From Salticus scenicus (Eukaryota; Arthropoda; Arachnida; Araneae; Salticidae), in NCBI GenBank assembly GCA_963930645.1, contig OZ005656.1, positions 276,960,095 through 277,024,094 on the forward strand: 64,000 bases of DNA, given 5' to 3'. The position numbers were made by a program, and so were the translations under genes. A model generated the notes under the pieces. The model was not told where the DNA came from and ran no database searches. It was given only the letters and a program-made list of their open reading frames with translations. Each line of letters begins with the position of its first letter. Position 1 is the stretch's first letter. Positions 34,395-47,982 of the stretch are shown here, piece by piece.

Positions 34395-35160
34395 AATGCA
34401 TTACATTTTAAGCATTGTACGCTTAATAAAATAAGATAAATATATTTTCTCTAAGGAATTATTCACATATTATATACATTGTGATGCATATTGCGGATAA
34501 TTATACACTAATGTTTAACTTTAAATTTTTTTTTTTTTCTTAAATATTCACATGTTTTAGTTTTGCTACTTCAGGCCAAATACTTACTTTTATATCTTAT
34601 TGAATTTTAAATTTTAAATTTTTATTTTAAACTTAATACTTTATTATATTCAAATTAATGTTTTATTATATATTTAACCTATAGGTAAATTTGGATCCAA
34701 ACTTTGATATCAGATTTCCCTGTGCTCTCTTCACTTGAAAATTCAAGAGTTTTCTTCTTATATAAAATATATTATACATGATGCAGTTTAAGGGTTGATA
34801 AAACAACTTCATACCACTTACGTATTAATAAATGTAGTTTAAAATATAACTGACAAATTGCAATTGGGTTTACAAAATAACTTATTTTTATTAAAACTAA
34901 TTTACTAAAATAAACCAAAACAATATTTTTTAAAGAAGTATTTATTCTTAATACTATTATTATTTTATTCAATCGAAAACTCACCGATAAATTTTTAAAA
35001 TTATAACTTAACTTTCAATTTTTCTAATTAATATTCAGATTAAACAAATATATTATTCATATTCACATTATTCTGAACATAAGTAAGAAAAAAAAAATCC
35101 AAATCAAATAATAAAAAATCCTTCCATTAAAATGATTATTAATAAAATTAGCGGATATGT
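34395..35160. other. AT-rich non-coding
   Basis: No recognised feature. Confidence 0.4.
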
Positions 35161-35165
35161 GTTAT

Positions 35166-35188
35166 TATATATATATATATATATTAAG

Positions 35189-35249
<61 letters not shown>

Positions 35250-35267
35250 TGTGTGTGTGTGTGTGTG
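35166..35267. repeat. (TA)n(GT)n compound microsatellite
   Basis: TA runs at about 35,166-35,186 and 35,195-35,246, then a GT run to about 35,267. Confidence 0.95.
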
Positions 35268-35937
35268 CCCCATAAGTCTGTAGACATTTTAAAAATTCAT
35301 AAAAATTGAAGAAATTGGTAGAATTGAACGCAGTTTGCGAAACAATATATTCTCGTAAAGGATATTTTTTTTAATGTAATAATTCAATTATTTGTCGATA
35401 GATAGCGTTGTGCGTGACCAGACCACACATTTTCATGAAAAACTATACTTATTCGCATGCATATATTTACAGGAATATAAATCCTATTCTATGTGTTTGT
35501 CGCCACCACAATTTACAGTTTGCAAACGAATTATAACACTGCTAACTTTAGCTTCAGTCGGCGGTTCTTATCTGAAGGAAAGCACCTTCATCAATAATGC
35601 TTTATATACCAAGTCAGCATCGAAATTAAAACTTCATGTATGTGCTAGTAGGAGTCAAAATAAGAATTAAGCTATTCCAATCGCGAAATTGTGCAATCTA
35701 TAGGACTTTTATTTGCTTATATCACCTTACACAACCGGGCGAAAAATTCAGCTATTCATCTAACTATCGTCGACGAAAAATTTAATGATATTTTTCTCTT
35801 CCCCCCCCCCCAAAAAAAAAAAAAAAATCCCCTTTTACGAGAATGATTTTGTGCAAATAGCGTTCCATTCTATCAATTCCTTCATTTTTTTTTAAATGTG
35901 TAAAGGCTTGTGGGAAACCCGGTATATATATATATAT

Positions 35938-35983
<46 letters not shown>

Positions 35984-36351
35984 AAAACCTTTTCAAACAT
36001 TGAATAGATGAAAACAAGAAACATTGAAAAAGATAAAACAGAAAAATTCAAAAAGAGATTGCGACTACCAATATAGATATATTTTGTATGGCAGTTAATG
36101 CAATATTGAATAGATGACATTAATACAATGTTACAAGTTCTCAGAAGTTAATATACAATGCAAGAAAAGGAAAATCAATGCAACATAAAGTAGGTATTTT
36201 TAGAACTAATAATAATACTAAGATTGTTGCGCAATTGCAGCATAACAAATCATGTATTAGTGAACTAAGTTTATTAAATAGATTTTGCCAAACATGGGCA
36301 ATACTAAAATAACAGAGATTGCAATACTTTGCATGTAGAGAGTATATATAG
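35268..36351. other. Non-coding with TA microsatellite
   Basis: A (TA)n run at about 35,924-35,980 broken by 'catacat', and a C10/A17 run at about 35,802-35,827. A 92-codon frame at 35,392-35,670 has balanced composition but no motif I recognise and no conserved neighbour, so it is not called a gene. Confidence 0.45.
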
Positions 36352-37376
36352 TAGGGCTGGAGTATTTATCAATAATATATCCCCAAGTATCAATATTTCT
36401 TTAATATCGAAATAACGATATTAAAGATCTTGCACTGCCGATATATCCCTAAAACGATATTTCTTAGCGCACACTGAGCGATAGATCGATGCGCCGATAA
36501 ATAATGTTTAATGCCTATCTTAAATACCTTCTTCAAATCCTGCTTTCCCGACTAACACCGATCACCACGCACCGAACAAAGCGAACGCCGTATAGCTTAT
36601 ACTAATGCAACCCCTTGTGCACGCTCCATCGATGTGCCGATAAATAATAATGAACGCCAATCTTAAATACCTTCTTCTAATTCTGCTTTCCCCACTAAGC
36701 ATGCATCACCACGCACCGAACAAAGCCCGAACAAAAAGATAGCTGAATAGCGCAACCCTTTTTCTTTTTCCCTCCCATTCTATTGCTCACTGACTAAACT
36801 AGAGAAACATAATCCCAACTCCCAACCCCAAACGATATTTCTCTTTCATTAAGAAAAAATCTAAGTTACCGCAGCGTATCTACTTTCTTTATCTTTATTC
36901 GTGCTATCTACCAAATCGAAAATATCACTGTCCAAAAAGTCTGAATGATATTCATCAAGAAATTAAGTTATCGCAGTTTATTGACTTCCCACTCTACATT
37001 CATGCATTTACCTGACCCTAAACGATAATGTGAAAGAGGCGATACAAAAACAAACGCTTATTAAGACGAATGAAAACGATATATTTTGTTTTAGCTCATT
37101 TCCTGCAATTGGTTCATTGATATTGGTCTATTTCAAATTATCGATATTAACTAGCCAATGAGATGCGATTTTCAACATGTGTTTAACAAAGATCATCAAA
37201 GCCGAACTGATAGCTACTAGAAGAATTTTTTTGCAAATTTTCTTAGCGTTTAACAAAAAACTTCTGAAAATATAATCAATTTTGAATGTATTTTATTATT
37301 ATTATTATTATTATTTTATTATTATTAAATATTTCGATAAAATATATATATATATATATTTTTTATTAAGGCTGTA

Positions 37377-37841
37377 CATCAGTCAGATAGCTCCCTTTCT
37401 CCTTTCCCATGTTATTCAATGGGATTTTTGTTGCTTCGTTTTATAAAAGTATCTCATTCAAAAATGAAGTTTTTCGAATTCTGTTTTTTGAATATTACTC
37501 TTTGAACGGGTCGCCTTTTAGCTTGGTGAACAATTTTTTGAAAAAATTAATTTAAATATTTTATTTCAATAAGTAAATTATGGACTCTGAGTGTGGATCT
37601 CTAAGTAAAATATTTAAATTTATTTTTTCGAAAAATTGCTCACTAAGCTAAAAGACGACCTGTTCAAAGAGTAATATTGAAAAACCAGAATTTAAGCTAA
37701 AAGACGACCTGTTCAAAGAGTAATATTCAAAAAACAGAATTCGAAAAAGTTCATTTTTTAATAAAATATTTTTATAAAACGACGCGACAAAAATCCCATT
37801 GGATAACATGGGAAGGGAGAAATGGTGCTATCTGACTGATG
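37377..37841. mobile_element. TA-flanked MITE nested in the hAT-like element
   Basis: Inverted ends CATCAGTCAGATAGC are flanked by TA (37,375-37,376 and 37,842-37,843). Arms extend inward for over 100 bases (ttcccatgttat, atgggatttttgt, ctctttgaac, ttttagctta). The right arm contains a 45-bp direct duplication (agctaaaagacgacctgttc twice, near 37,634 and 37,695). No coding capacity. Confidence 0.75.
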
Positions 37842-38098
37842 TAAAATAAAGTTTTATCTTCAGTAATTTTACAGTGACAGTTTCTTTATAGAATTATATA
37901 ATATTGGACAGTTTATTACTTTTTTTATGTAGCATTTATTTTTTCTCTTTCCTTTTCTTTTTCTCTTTTTTTTTTTTTTTTTTTAGCCGTACATGTTAAA
38001 TAAAATTGGTTTAAATGCAAAATGTGTTACTTTAAGTAACAAAATGAAACTTTAACATAATTTTGTTTAAATAATATAATTTTTATACTGACAATGTA

Positions 38099-38101
38099 TA
38101 C

Positions 38102-38151
<50 letters not shown>
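38099..38151. repeat. (TA)n microsatellite
   Basis: CATA then TA repeats, about 50 bases. Confidence 0.9.
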
Positions 38152-38157
<6 letters not shown>

Positions 38158-38827
38158 ATTCAATTTTCAATTATTGTAAAACAATTATGAATGTGAATTG
38201 AACATATATATATTTAAAAAATATTGTAATGATTTGGTAAGCAGATACAAAAATAAAAATGACAAGTAACTGACATTTAGTATGCATATAAGAGTTTTAA
38301 GTAAAAAATATTACTCTCTACGACCAAAATAGGTGTATCCAATGGCAATTCTGAACTATTCAAAATGATTTTCATATTTATTTAATGCCTACCTCTTAAG
38401 ACAATTTTTCTTAAGCTTTATTTTTAGTAGAATTATGAATTTTGATATACTTGGTACAAATAAAACGCAGATCACATATTAGCTGTGTTAAAATTGGACT
38501 TTAAAATAATGAAAGCTTAAAATGGGAAGAATAGAGGACAGACGATACAGAGGTATACTAAAAAGAAATAGTATAAGTTATAAGAAACACAAAATATTGA
38601 TTCACTTTTTATGCTTTTTTTTTATGATAAAGTTATGGTAGTAATATAACAGAAAATACATGGAAAACACTCTACACTTGTATACATTAAAATTTGTGTA
38701 CATATGTCTTTAAAAAATAACAAATGTCTATTTTTTCCTATCTTGAAAGAAATATCGCAATATATCACTAATATCGATATTAACTTGGTGATATATCGCG
38801 ATATTTAATTTCTGATATCGTCCAGCA

Positions 38828-38830
<3 letters not shown>

Positions 38831-38888
<58 letters not shown>
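38831..38888. repeat. (TA)n microsatellite at the hAT-like element edge
   Basis: About 58 bases of TA directly after the element; probably the insertion target. Confidence 0.9.
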
Positions 38889-38971
38889 TGTTAGAAAGCT
38901 CTGAACTAAAACATTCAATTTATATATTTAAAGAATGTATGAATTTTACTTTTGTACAAATAAAATAAATT

Positions 38972-39558
38972 ACATTGCTCGGCATGAAAATTGCATCTGA
39001 CACCATTTCAGCATCTTTGTTGTGTAAAATGACCTCCTGATTCGAATAGAACGCTCATTTTGCCCTATAACTCCCCGTTTTTTAGGAATGGCCCCCTATT
39101 TTTATCATTTTTCGGTGATTTTGTCGTTATAAATTTAATTTTTGGAGGGGGAGGATTATTTGAACCGTTAAATATTTTCTCAGGGGGGAAAATTCTAAAA
39201 CATAGACATTTGCGAGAAGGGGAAAATTTCGGGGGGGGGGGGGGAGATTTACCACTGAAATTATGCATTACATATCTTATATTTTTTTAATATGTTTGTA
39301 ATGTTATTTTTTAAACTTTATTTATTTATTTATTTTTTTTTTAGGTGTTAATTTAATTATTTTTCATTCTTCAAATGAAATTCATGGTTATAAAATTATC
39401 GAATAAGGAAAGAAATCGAGGGAGGGGGTGGTATTTCTAGAAACGGTGGGTGACTGGACAAAATGGGGGGTCATATTCGGATTCAAGTGGTCATTTTACA
39501 TAAGAATGAGCAAGAATGGTACCAGACCTCGATTTTTTTTTCTTTTTGCAGAGCAGTG

Positions 39559-39560
<2 letters not shown>
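38972..39560. mobile_element. Fold-back MITE, copy 1
   Basis: Ends pair as attgctcggcatg against the complement aacactgctctgca. Further in, 'gtaaaatgacctcctgattc' pairs with the complement of 'gaattcaagtggtcattttac'-type text at 39,485-39,502. Clean partner at 61,932-62,466 with the same layout. Internal G-rich runs (about 39,145-39,245) make spurious Gly/Pro-rich frames. The last part runs into a TA microsatellite (39,559-39,593). Confidence 0.65.
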
Positions 39561-39593
<33 letters not shown>

Positions 39594-39600
<7 letters not shown>

Positions 39601-40953
39601 TTTCAACATTATATATATATATATATAATGTTGAAAGTTTATAAAATGTTATTTGTCTATAGTTACAATTTTATAAATGAAGAAAATATCAAAATTGTTC
39701 CAAATTTAAAAGATTCATAGTGAGATAACACATAACATCCAACACTCAGAATTTATTTGCTGTAGTTTATTATTTAGTTTATTGCTTACGATTTTTTTAC
39801 ATTACGTTTAACTATTTTAATTGTTGATTTCATCTTTATAGTAGTAGCAGAAAAATATCTTTATATGAACATACTTGTTTTATACTGTACTGCTCTTTTG
39901 TGTTGAAATGTTAAGGAAACAATTAAAATTCACTTGATTTAGTTGTTAATCGTATACATATATTTATAAGAAATATTATTCTAAAAATGAGAAAATATAT
40001 GATTTATTTTCCAACAACAGTTTTTGAACTTTCTTTTTGCTGTTTTTATTCAATTTTTTGAAACTTTAATATTATAGTATTATCTAGAAATTGACAGATG
40101 AAAGATTATTTATACGATATATATATATATATATATATAGATGAGAGAAGGATATTATTGAATACCATTTACATTTCTTAAAATAACGTTACTTGTTTTT
40201 AATAAAAATCCCCAAAATCATGATGAGTACATAGTGTAATGAATATATTTGTATAATGAATATATTTGTAATGAATTGTCAATGAAAAAAAAATCCAAAA
40301 ATTTTTTTTGTTGTTATAAAATTTTACTTTAAAAAAAGTTACAAATGGAGGTTAATATAAAACAGTAGGGTAATATGAATAGGTGGTTTAAACAGTTTAA
40401 AACATAGATAAATTAATTAGACTTCATAAAATCATCTTCGGAGAATTTTCTGTGACAGAAGATACATTCGGCATCTTTATTTTCTGTTTCTTTAGTTAAA
40501 TACATGAAGTCAATTTCAGATGATACTATGAAATACCTAGTATTCCATAATACCCGACACGCTAACTTTAAAAATGAACTTTTAAATTGATGGACAAAAT
40601 ATTTTCAGCTAAAAAACCAACAATGTAAGAAAATACAATTATTTGATCATACGTTATGCTTAACATTAGTGTTCAAATCACATGTGTACTAGTAAGTTTA
40701 AATGATTGAAAACTTACCTGCAAAAACTTTTAAAAATCACAAAACATACTTTGTTCTATAGAGACTGGTACTAGATCAACAAGCGGTTGCTTCTTATTGT
40801 ATTGCTTCATGGGAATCCTTCTTGAGTAATTCATAGTATTTTGAAGAGATAGCAGCACTAACCAGAGTCGAAACCTTGGTATTCCATATCTCCCGACTAT
40901 TCCATAATACCCTCCACTCCTCTCTCTCTCTATATATATATATATCATGATTG

Positions 40954-40986
<33 letters not shown>

Positions 40987-41199
40987 GGTTTTCATAAGCA
41001 AAAGAATCGAACTGTCGCAATGAAGAATATCATCTAGTCTACATTCTGATTTATATCTATATTATTATAAAAGAATTTTATGTGTACTAAATATATTTTT
41101 TAGGTATATTGATGATAATATTGTACTTTGCTTATATAATTATGATAATAATCTAGTTTTAACCTTTAATTACTCTAGACATCTTTAATTTAGAGTAAT
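39594..41199. other. Non-coding with small repeats
   Basis: A short TA-centred inverted repeat at 39,597-39,640 (aactttcaacatt / aatgttgaaagtt), TA runs at about 40,118-40,139 and 40,930-40,946, and poly-T at 40,956-40,980. No gene or element ends could be supported. Confidence 0.45.
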
Positions 41200-41893
41200 C
41201 CCAGATAACAAGCACATTTGCAGCAAGTTTGATTTTTCTTGATATTATCTTGGTATGACAAATTTGATGCGACAAATTTGCCGTGAAATTGCCGCAAAGT
41301 AGACACAACATAAATCTATCTTTCGTTTTAATTAATTCTTTTTTTCCATTCACCATTTCTGTTGCAAACTAAAATTGCTATGTAAGTATTTGAAGCTCAA
41401 CCAAACACTGATATTGAAGCGGTTTCGCAACATTTTTTTGCTCGTGTTGTTTACTGGTGGAAGAAGCGTGCGTTATCCGCAGTGCTCGAAGTCTCGTGAC
41501 GACAAGTCTTATGCGAAATACAAGCTATATTCACATGTTTCTATGTGTATTTGCAGATAATGTGGGGTGATAAGAATCTGAGTTTGCAATGCATTAACAG
41601 TTGGTGTGACATGACGAGCTTGCCTATTGCAATGAATTTGCAGTACTCTTAATACGACAAACCTAACTTTTCAACTAGTTTGCAACGAATTTGCAGCAAA
41701 TTTGATGCTGTAAGACTGCAACTTGCACGACAAGTATGCTGCAAATTTGGCGTATGGTGACTTTGTAGTTTGCGTTAACTTTCTTCAATCTTGTTATGAA
41801 CTTACAGCTTGTCACACTGAACTTTCTGCAAGTTTGTTGGCTTACAAAGCAAGATTGCTGCAATTTCGCTGCAAACTGAAATTGCTATGTGGG
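41200..41893. mobile_element. Terminal-inverted-repeat element with ccca ends
   Basis: The left end is CCCAGATAACAAGCACATTTGC and the complement of the right end is CCCACATAGCAATTTCAGTTTGC. The interior is built from many 'tttgcagcaa/ttgcygcaa' words and a sub-terminal copy of 'aaattgctatgt' at 41,372-41,383. Flanking duplications are unclear. No transposase. Confidence 0.5.
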
Positions 41894-41959
41894 ATTGCTT
41901 TAAAATCCAATGAAATCAATTTCTTTGTTCCAAAAAATATTCTTAATTACCATTTGTAA

Positions 41960-43285
41960 TTAGTATTTAATTTATATGATAAAGGTAAAGGTTTAAATTT
42001 TATAACTAATTGTACTAATTTAAAAATTTCCTTATATAAATCTGTATTACTAATACTTTTATGAATTTTAAATTACGTATTCAAAATTTTATGTCTGACA
42101 TATATAAGAAAAATCAATATAACTGTATTAAAAATTGGCCATTGAGCTTAGCCAATGGATATCCTAAATATACAAAGGAGACATGGTGCAGGATTATTAA
42201 AATCAAGCAAAACTTTAACATTTGGAACCCGAAAGAGAAACAAAAATGGAAAACAAATAGACAGCGAAGAACTGGTATAAATAGGGGAATGTTATATATA
42301 CGAGCACTATGCCCTATCCTATATATACGAGCACTTCTCTCTCATTTCTTTATGCACCGAAAACGGCACGTTAAATGCTACCGAAACAGCTGTCTGCTTT
42401 CTAATTTTCTTTTCTCTTTGGCGTTCTAAACGTTGAAAATTTCCATAGTTTTAACAATGGATATCCTGCTAATTTAATTTGATTTTTTTTTTTTTTTTTT
42501 TTGTAATTACAATCATTACATATTTTCCTAGTGAATAATTTTTAACAAATTGTATTAAAGTCCAAATCTAATTTTTATTGGTTTATTCAAATTATACACC
42601 TATTTACATAGATTTTTTAATATTAACTATTAACTATAAAACTCGAATATGTAAATTAAATGTTATAACGTAAAACTCGATTAAAAGTAAAAGATTTGAT
42701 GATTTCATATTCCAGGATATAGTTGTTTTCCATACCAAACTCTCTTTTATATAACTGAATGTGTTAAAAATTTTATCGGAACATTTATGAAACTCTTTAG
42801 AGTTACTGATGTGACGAATCTTGTCTAAATATTTGATTTTTCTAATACAGCGATTTTATGTACTGCAAATTTCATTTTTTAGTGTTGAATAGTTAATTTA
42901 ATTGTATAAATTTGGAAAATCACCAAAAGGTGTTATTATGCAATGTATTCCACACACAAAAGAAATATCAAAGCAGTCTTTGGGAACTGCCGATAGAAGT
43001 GAAAACTAAGTAACTTGTGAATTGTATCGTCGAGCTATTAGATTATTATTTTCGAATTATTTTTGGTTTACAAAGAAGTGTTTATGATCTGTATTATATG
43101 ATTCGGCACAATATTTCTAGCTACCCATATTGAATGAGCTAAGTCGGTAAAAATATCGATTACTTATGAAATTATTTTAATTAGTAGCTGAGATATAAAA
43201 GAAAACTCATTCAGGACGTGTAAATCAGCTGAAATCTCGAATTCCACTTTCAATAATATAAATTGGTAAAATATATGTTTCTTCT
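41960..43285. other. Non-coding, nothing recognised
   Basis: A 122-codon frame at 42,061-42,429 is AT-driven and contains a duplicated 'tatatatacgagcac' word near 42,292 and 42,320. No domain is visible, so it is not called a gene. Confidence 0.4.
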
Positions 43286-43287
43286 CA

Positions 43288-43465
43288 TGGAAAACCTTCG
43301 CTGACAATGACGCGAGTTTCATGATTTTTGTTCACCCAAAAGTGCTCAACGCGCCTAAAGAAGTTTTCACTTCAAGTGGAAAACCTTCGCTGACGATGAT
43401 GCGAGTTTCATGATTTTTGTTCACCCAAAAGTAATCAACGCGCCTAAAAAAGTTTTCACTTCAAA
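43288..43465 (+). repeat. Tandem duplication, 89 bp x 2
   Basis: Two units share 'tggaaaaccttcgctgac', 'gcgagtttcatgatttttg', 'ttcacccaaaagt' and 'caacgcgcctaaa', about 93% identical. The second unit ends in a poly-A plus GAA run. Confidence 0.85.
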
Positions 43466-43485
43466 AAAAAAAAAAAAAAAAAAAA

Positions 43486-44405
43486 AGAAGAAGAAGACCT
43501 ATACGGAATACTATTTGATAATTAGTGCCAATAGTTTTCCTCTACAAGATTTAGCATTAAATCCAAAAGATTATTCATATGATTCTGAGCTACGTGCATT
43601 CCATGCTTTTTCCATTCGACGCCAAAAATGATCATATTGACAGTCCATGTTATATAATGCACCAGTTGTGTATCGGTATTAGACGAGATGTGCTCAGTTT
43701 AATAAAAACTGAAAATTAATCAGGCAAAATAACAAATAATATTGTGTGGGTACCTCATTTGATCTCATATTATACAACTGAAATTTGTCTGCAAACATAT
43801 TTTGTACCTAAAATAGGACAACGTACTCCATATCTTAGTTACATACTAATGGAATTTTAGAGTACCGTTAAAACGTATACATAGGAATTAAAATCTAACG
43901 TTTACTAAAACCTAAATATAAGGTAAAATATTGCATAACACAAGTATTATGTAACTTCTCGCCAGTGTGCCTCCAGATTTAAATGTGCTTATTATTGCAT
44001 TTTAGAGTGAAAAGTGATTCATCTAAAAAGTATACTAAGTATAGAAATATATGGAGGTAGGTATATATACCTACCTCTTGCCACTTTTTTGTTCATGCCT
44101 ACAATTTATTACAGAGGAAAAAGCTGGAGTCTATATTCAACGTGAAAAACATAAATTCGTATCATACTGAAATTTCTCTGTTCATAAAACAATTTTGCCT
44201 GTTAAAACAGGCCAGAGATTGTTTCGGATTAAATTATATTTCTTGTGTTATAGATTATCTTGTGCTGTAGATCTTTAAAGTACAGATAGTGTGATCATCT
44301 TCAAACGCAGTAATGTAACAAAACTGTCGAAATCTCTTACGTCTGTCGAACTATCCCCCTTGCATCAATTGGATTTCTGAATTACTTTATTTTATTAGGC
44401 TCAAT
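43486..44405. other. Non-coding, nothing recognised
   Basis: No element ends or coding signal found. A small hairpin occurs at about 44,052-44,078 (gaggtaggtatata / tatacctacctc). Confidence 0.4.
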
Positions 44406-44408
44406 GTA

Positions 44409-46978
44409 CTGTCGGTAAAAAGAAAAAAAACGCCCCCCCCCCCTCTAATTTCGCCATAAGTTGTCGTAGAAACATGTGGTTGGTACCAATCGATTTGTAA
44501 TAACGTTTAGTTTATAATGGTATGGTTAGATTTTGCTTAAGGGGTCGTCCACATATAAAACTGGCATAAACTTCATTTTTTTCAATGGTAACCCCCATTT
44601 TTTATAATTTATTTGAATGCTTTGGATCAAATCATCGCGGAAAGTGGTATAGTTTATATATTTTGCTCAATTTTTCCTAGAGTTATAAGCTGTCAAAATA
44701 CGAGGGTGCTAATGTTAAATGTATGTGACAAACATTAATTCAAATCTTCCAAAATAATTATGATATAAAAAAAAAGAACATTTTTTGCATTACGAAAATT
44801 ATTAATAATTTCATCTTTCAAAAAATTATGAATTATGACCTATGTTAATTTTTGCATAAACAGAACAAGCATCATCAAAAACATGGATTTCTAAATTTAC
44901 AGCTCGTTCTTAACATTATTTTTTGAGTTACAGTGATATTTCGTTTTTTACTAGTGTTAGGGGGCCGTCACTTTCAATAATTTGTATTCTCTGTGATTAA
45001 ATATCTGTATATATTTTGACGAAAAACTATTTTAATTTCCCTTAATGTTATTCTAATTGTTTTCTAAGCAACATTTCGATGTTTATGATACAAATTGGAT
45101 TATTTTTTTTATAAAATTATCGCAATGCAAGCGAGAGATTGTGAAAAAATTCCTAAAAAAAAATGAAGCCCTGTCTCGATATTGCGAAAACAATATAAAA
45201 AAAAAAAAAACTAGTTTGCGTATTCCAATATAACTCTGTATGTGACGCTGGTATGCACAAATGTCAATGACATTTACTACATCGAATGCTGAAGACAAAA
45301 TTTTAATGATTGAATTGGAAGTATATAAAATAATTTTGTTTTATAATGTAAAGTTTTAGAAAAATTGTGTAAAGGCGTGGCTTTCGTTGCAAAGAGGAGT
45401 ATACTCGATTCTGAAATGTTAAGTCTTTGTTCTTAAATATTACATAACTTTTCCTAGTTTCTCACTGCTAAAATTCTATTTTATCCCTGTTGTCTTTTGT
45501 TTTTAACTTGAATATTCTGGGATTCGTGCACCTCAAGTTAAATATCATGATTTAGAAAACGCGGTAAGACGAGGATTATCATTTGAAAGAGCAATACGCA
45601 GTGAACAATTTTTCCTTTTTTTAAATTAATGTAATTAATATATATTAATTTTTATCAGATTTTTTAAAAAAAATTTTCTGTTTGAATCTTGTTGTGATAT
45701 TTTTGCATTCATTTACTCTACCGTTTATGCTATTTAAATTTTATCGCGTAACGTAACATAATAAAATATAAAATTTTTATTAAATAGTTTTTTAATACTA
45801 AATAATATAGAGGTATTTTTTTTTAAGTTTTTAAAATCTATTATTGAAACAAAGCGCAATATTATTTATTTTCGATTATTCTTATCACGGCGTAAAACTG
45901 GAATATTCGTTCTAGGACTTCTAGGCAATAGGAAACCGTTTTTTCTATATTCATATTTATTTTCATATGAATATACATAATAATTATACTCTTTCCAGTG
46001 AAAGTGTTTGTATTCATACTATTTTGTTTATATAAATATGAATATAAGGAATATTCTTAAGATATATCGTAACACACAAATTGTGAAAGAAACGACCACT
46101 GGAGGAGTTACAGATTTCCAAATGACGGGAAACTACGTCAGCGGTCGCGAAAATGTTAAATATCCTTTCTCAGATATTAGTTTAAATCTTGTTATATATA
46201 TTTTTGTATATTATGTATTGTTGGTTTGTACGCTTAAAATTAAATGTAAAACTTTATAGTAACACTTTCATGCGGGGTTTACTGTATAAAATAAAAATAT
46301 GCCCAACAAGAACTAGATAATTCTTTTTCTTAAATATTAAACACTTTTTTCTTTTTTAACCGCTATTAATATTTTTATCATTATTACTATTATTCTTTTA
46401 CCTTCGTATCTAGATTTTTGAAATTCAACATTGTTGGGTTCATATGATTCAAGCTATTTAATTTTTTTCGTATGAAGTGATGTATTTGACTAATCGATGT
46501 TTAATAAATAGAAACCAATAAAAATCTTTTACTTCATAAACTAACACAGAAAGTTCTACAAATTAGAATCGTTGGGTTTTTTTTTTAAACATTTCTGAAC
46601 TTTTTTTCCGGTGTGAAACTTAATAAATAATGTATAATGGGTGGTAGATCATGATTTATTTTTTCTAGATGTATAGGCGGACCCCTAATATATTTTCGCG
46701 TGTAACTCTATTTGGAATTGATTTAAAGTATAAAAATAGGTATGTTTTCCAAACCGACTTGATCTCAGAAATCTGAATATGAGGTCAAAAATAGGGGTCG
46801 TCATTGTAGTAAATGAAGTTTATGTCTGTTTTAACATGTAGATTACCCCTTAAGGAACATCTAACTACACCATTTTAAACTAGATGTTATTACAGATCGA
46901 TAGGTAGTAGCCGCTTGTTCCTACGATAATTTACGGCGAAATTAGATGAAAGGGTGGCTTTTTTTTTTTTCCCGACTG
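44409..46978. mobile_element. 2.57-kb element with long terminal inverted repeats
   Basis: The left end is CTGTCGGTAAAAAG and the complement of the right end is CAGTCGGGAAAAAA, each flanked by TA. The inverted match continues inward through 'tctaatttcgcc', 'atcgatytgtaataac', 'cttaaggggt' and 'cataaacttcattt' for at least 180 bases, then more weakly to about 300. The middle has no recognisable transposase. CAGTCGG ends plus TA resemble pogo-type elements, but such long inverted repeats are unusual for them. Confidence 0.6.
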
Positions 46979-47581
46979 TACAAACACCAAGAACCAATTT
47001 CTCGGGAAGGTATTGCAAAATCTGCATACGCAATCCCATTTGTTCTGTAAAATTTAGAAAAATGCTTTTTGACGTGTGTATATTTATACGATGCTTACTC
47101 AATTTAGATATAACACAAACACACACATATGCATATACTATAAACAATTTCTGTAAAACACAAAAACGTCAAGGCCTTTGAACAGCCAAATTGCAGACAG
47201 CGCATGTCGTCTACGCTTAAATGTTAGCTAATTATATAACATACAAAAAAGTAATAAATACGATTAGTAATTAGTGTAAAGGCCACGCCTTTTAGATGCT
47301 TCTTTCATATTTTGCACTTTGTAAGGTTCAATAGTGTAATTCAGATATGTGAGCTCGAACAGCTGTGTTGAAATTTTCTTATACTCCCACTAATATAATT
47401 TGATTCACCTTTCACTACAACGAGATATCACAATACAGTGATACATATCTCTAAATATCCTTTTAATTTTCAATATATTTTAATAATATTTCATATTATG
47501 CAAACCAATGCTTTAGTCTAAATTCTAATTTAAATATTATTTTCATAGAAAAAAGGATGAATGAAATATTGATTTTTTTTT

Positions 47582-47636
<55 letters not shown>

Positions 47637-47982
47637 GCATGTTTTTCTTTAGATATGAACATAAATTTTTGTTATTAATAAAAATATGAGAAATATAATA
47701 AGTGTTAAAGTCAAAATTCAAATTTAAAAAAAAGGGAATATTTTAAACATTTATTCTTAAAATTTTAATAGTTTTTAGCGCATGACTTATATGATATTTT
47801 GAGAAATAATTTACGTATGAATTTTATAGAGATTAAAACTTTGATAACATCAGAAAATTCAAAAGAAAAATCTTTCATCTAAAAGTGTCCTTATGAAAAT
47901 TGAAGAACTTTCCAAAAGTGTTATCTTTCATCGCAAATGCCTCAAGAACTTTTCAGAAACTTTTAGCTGTTATTTTAAACAT
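46979..47982. other. Non-coding with (TA)n
   Basis: (TA)n at about 47,586-47,634. Otherwise AT-rich DNA with no signal. Confidence 0.45.

Larger units (their letters stand above)
36352..38830. mobile_element. hAT-like non-autonomous element
   Basis: The left end is TAGGGCTGGAGTATTTATC and the complement of the right end is TAGTGCTGGACGATATC; both continue into 'atatc/tatcg' words. Flanks atatatag and atatatat agree at 7 of 8 bases, fitting an 8-bp duplication in a TA repeat. No hAT transposase frame is left. Inside are a diverged direct duplication of about 142 bp (36,486 and 36,628; cgccgataaataat, ccttcttc, caccacgcaccgaacaaagc) and a later MITE insertion. Confidence 0.6.

Noticed and set aside
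35392..35670. 92-codon frame as a small gene
   Set aside because: No motif, signal peptide or repeat partner supports it, and frames of this size are expected by chance in 64 kb.
39060..39290. Gly/Pro-rich frames on both strands
   Set aside because: They come from G-runs inside a fold-back MITE.
42061..42429. 122-codon frame as a gene
   Set aside because: AT-driven composition, an internal duplicated word, and no recognisable domain or splice context.
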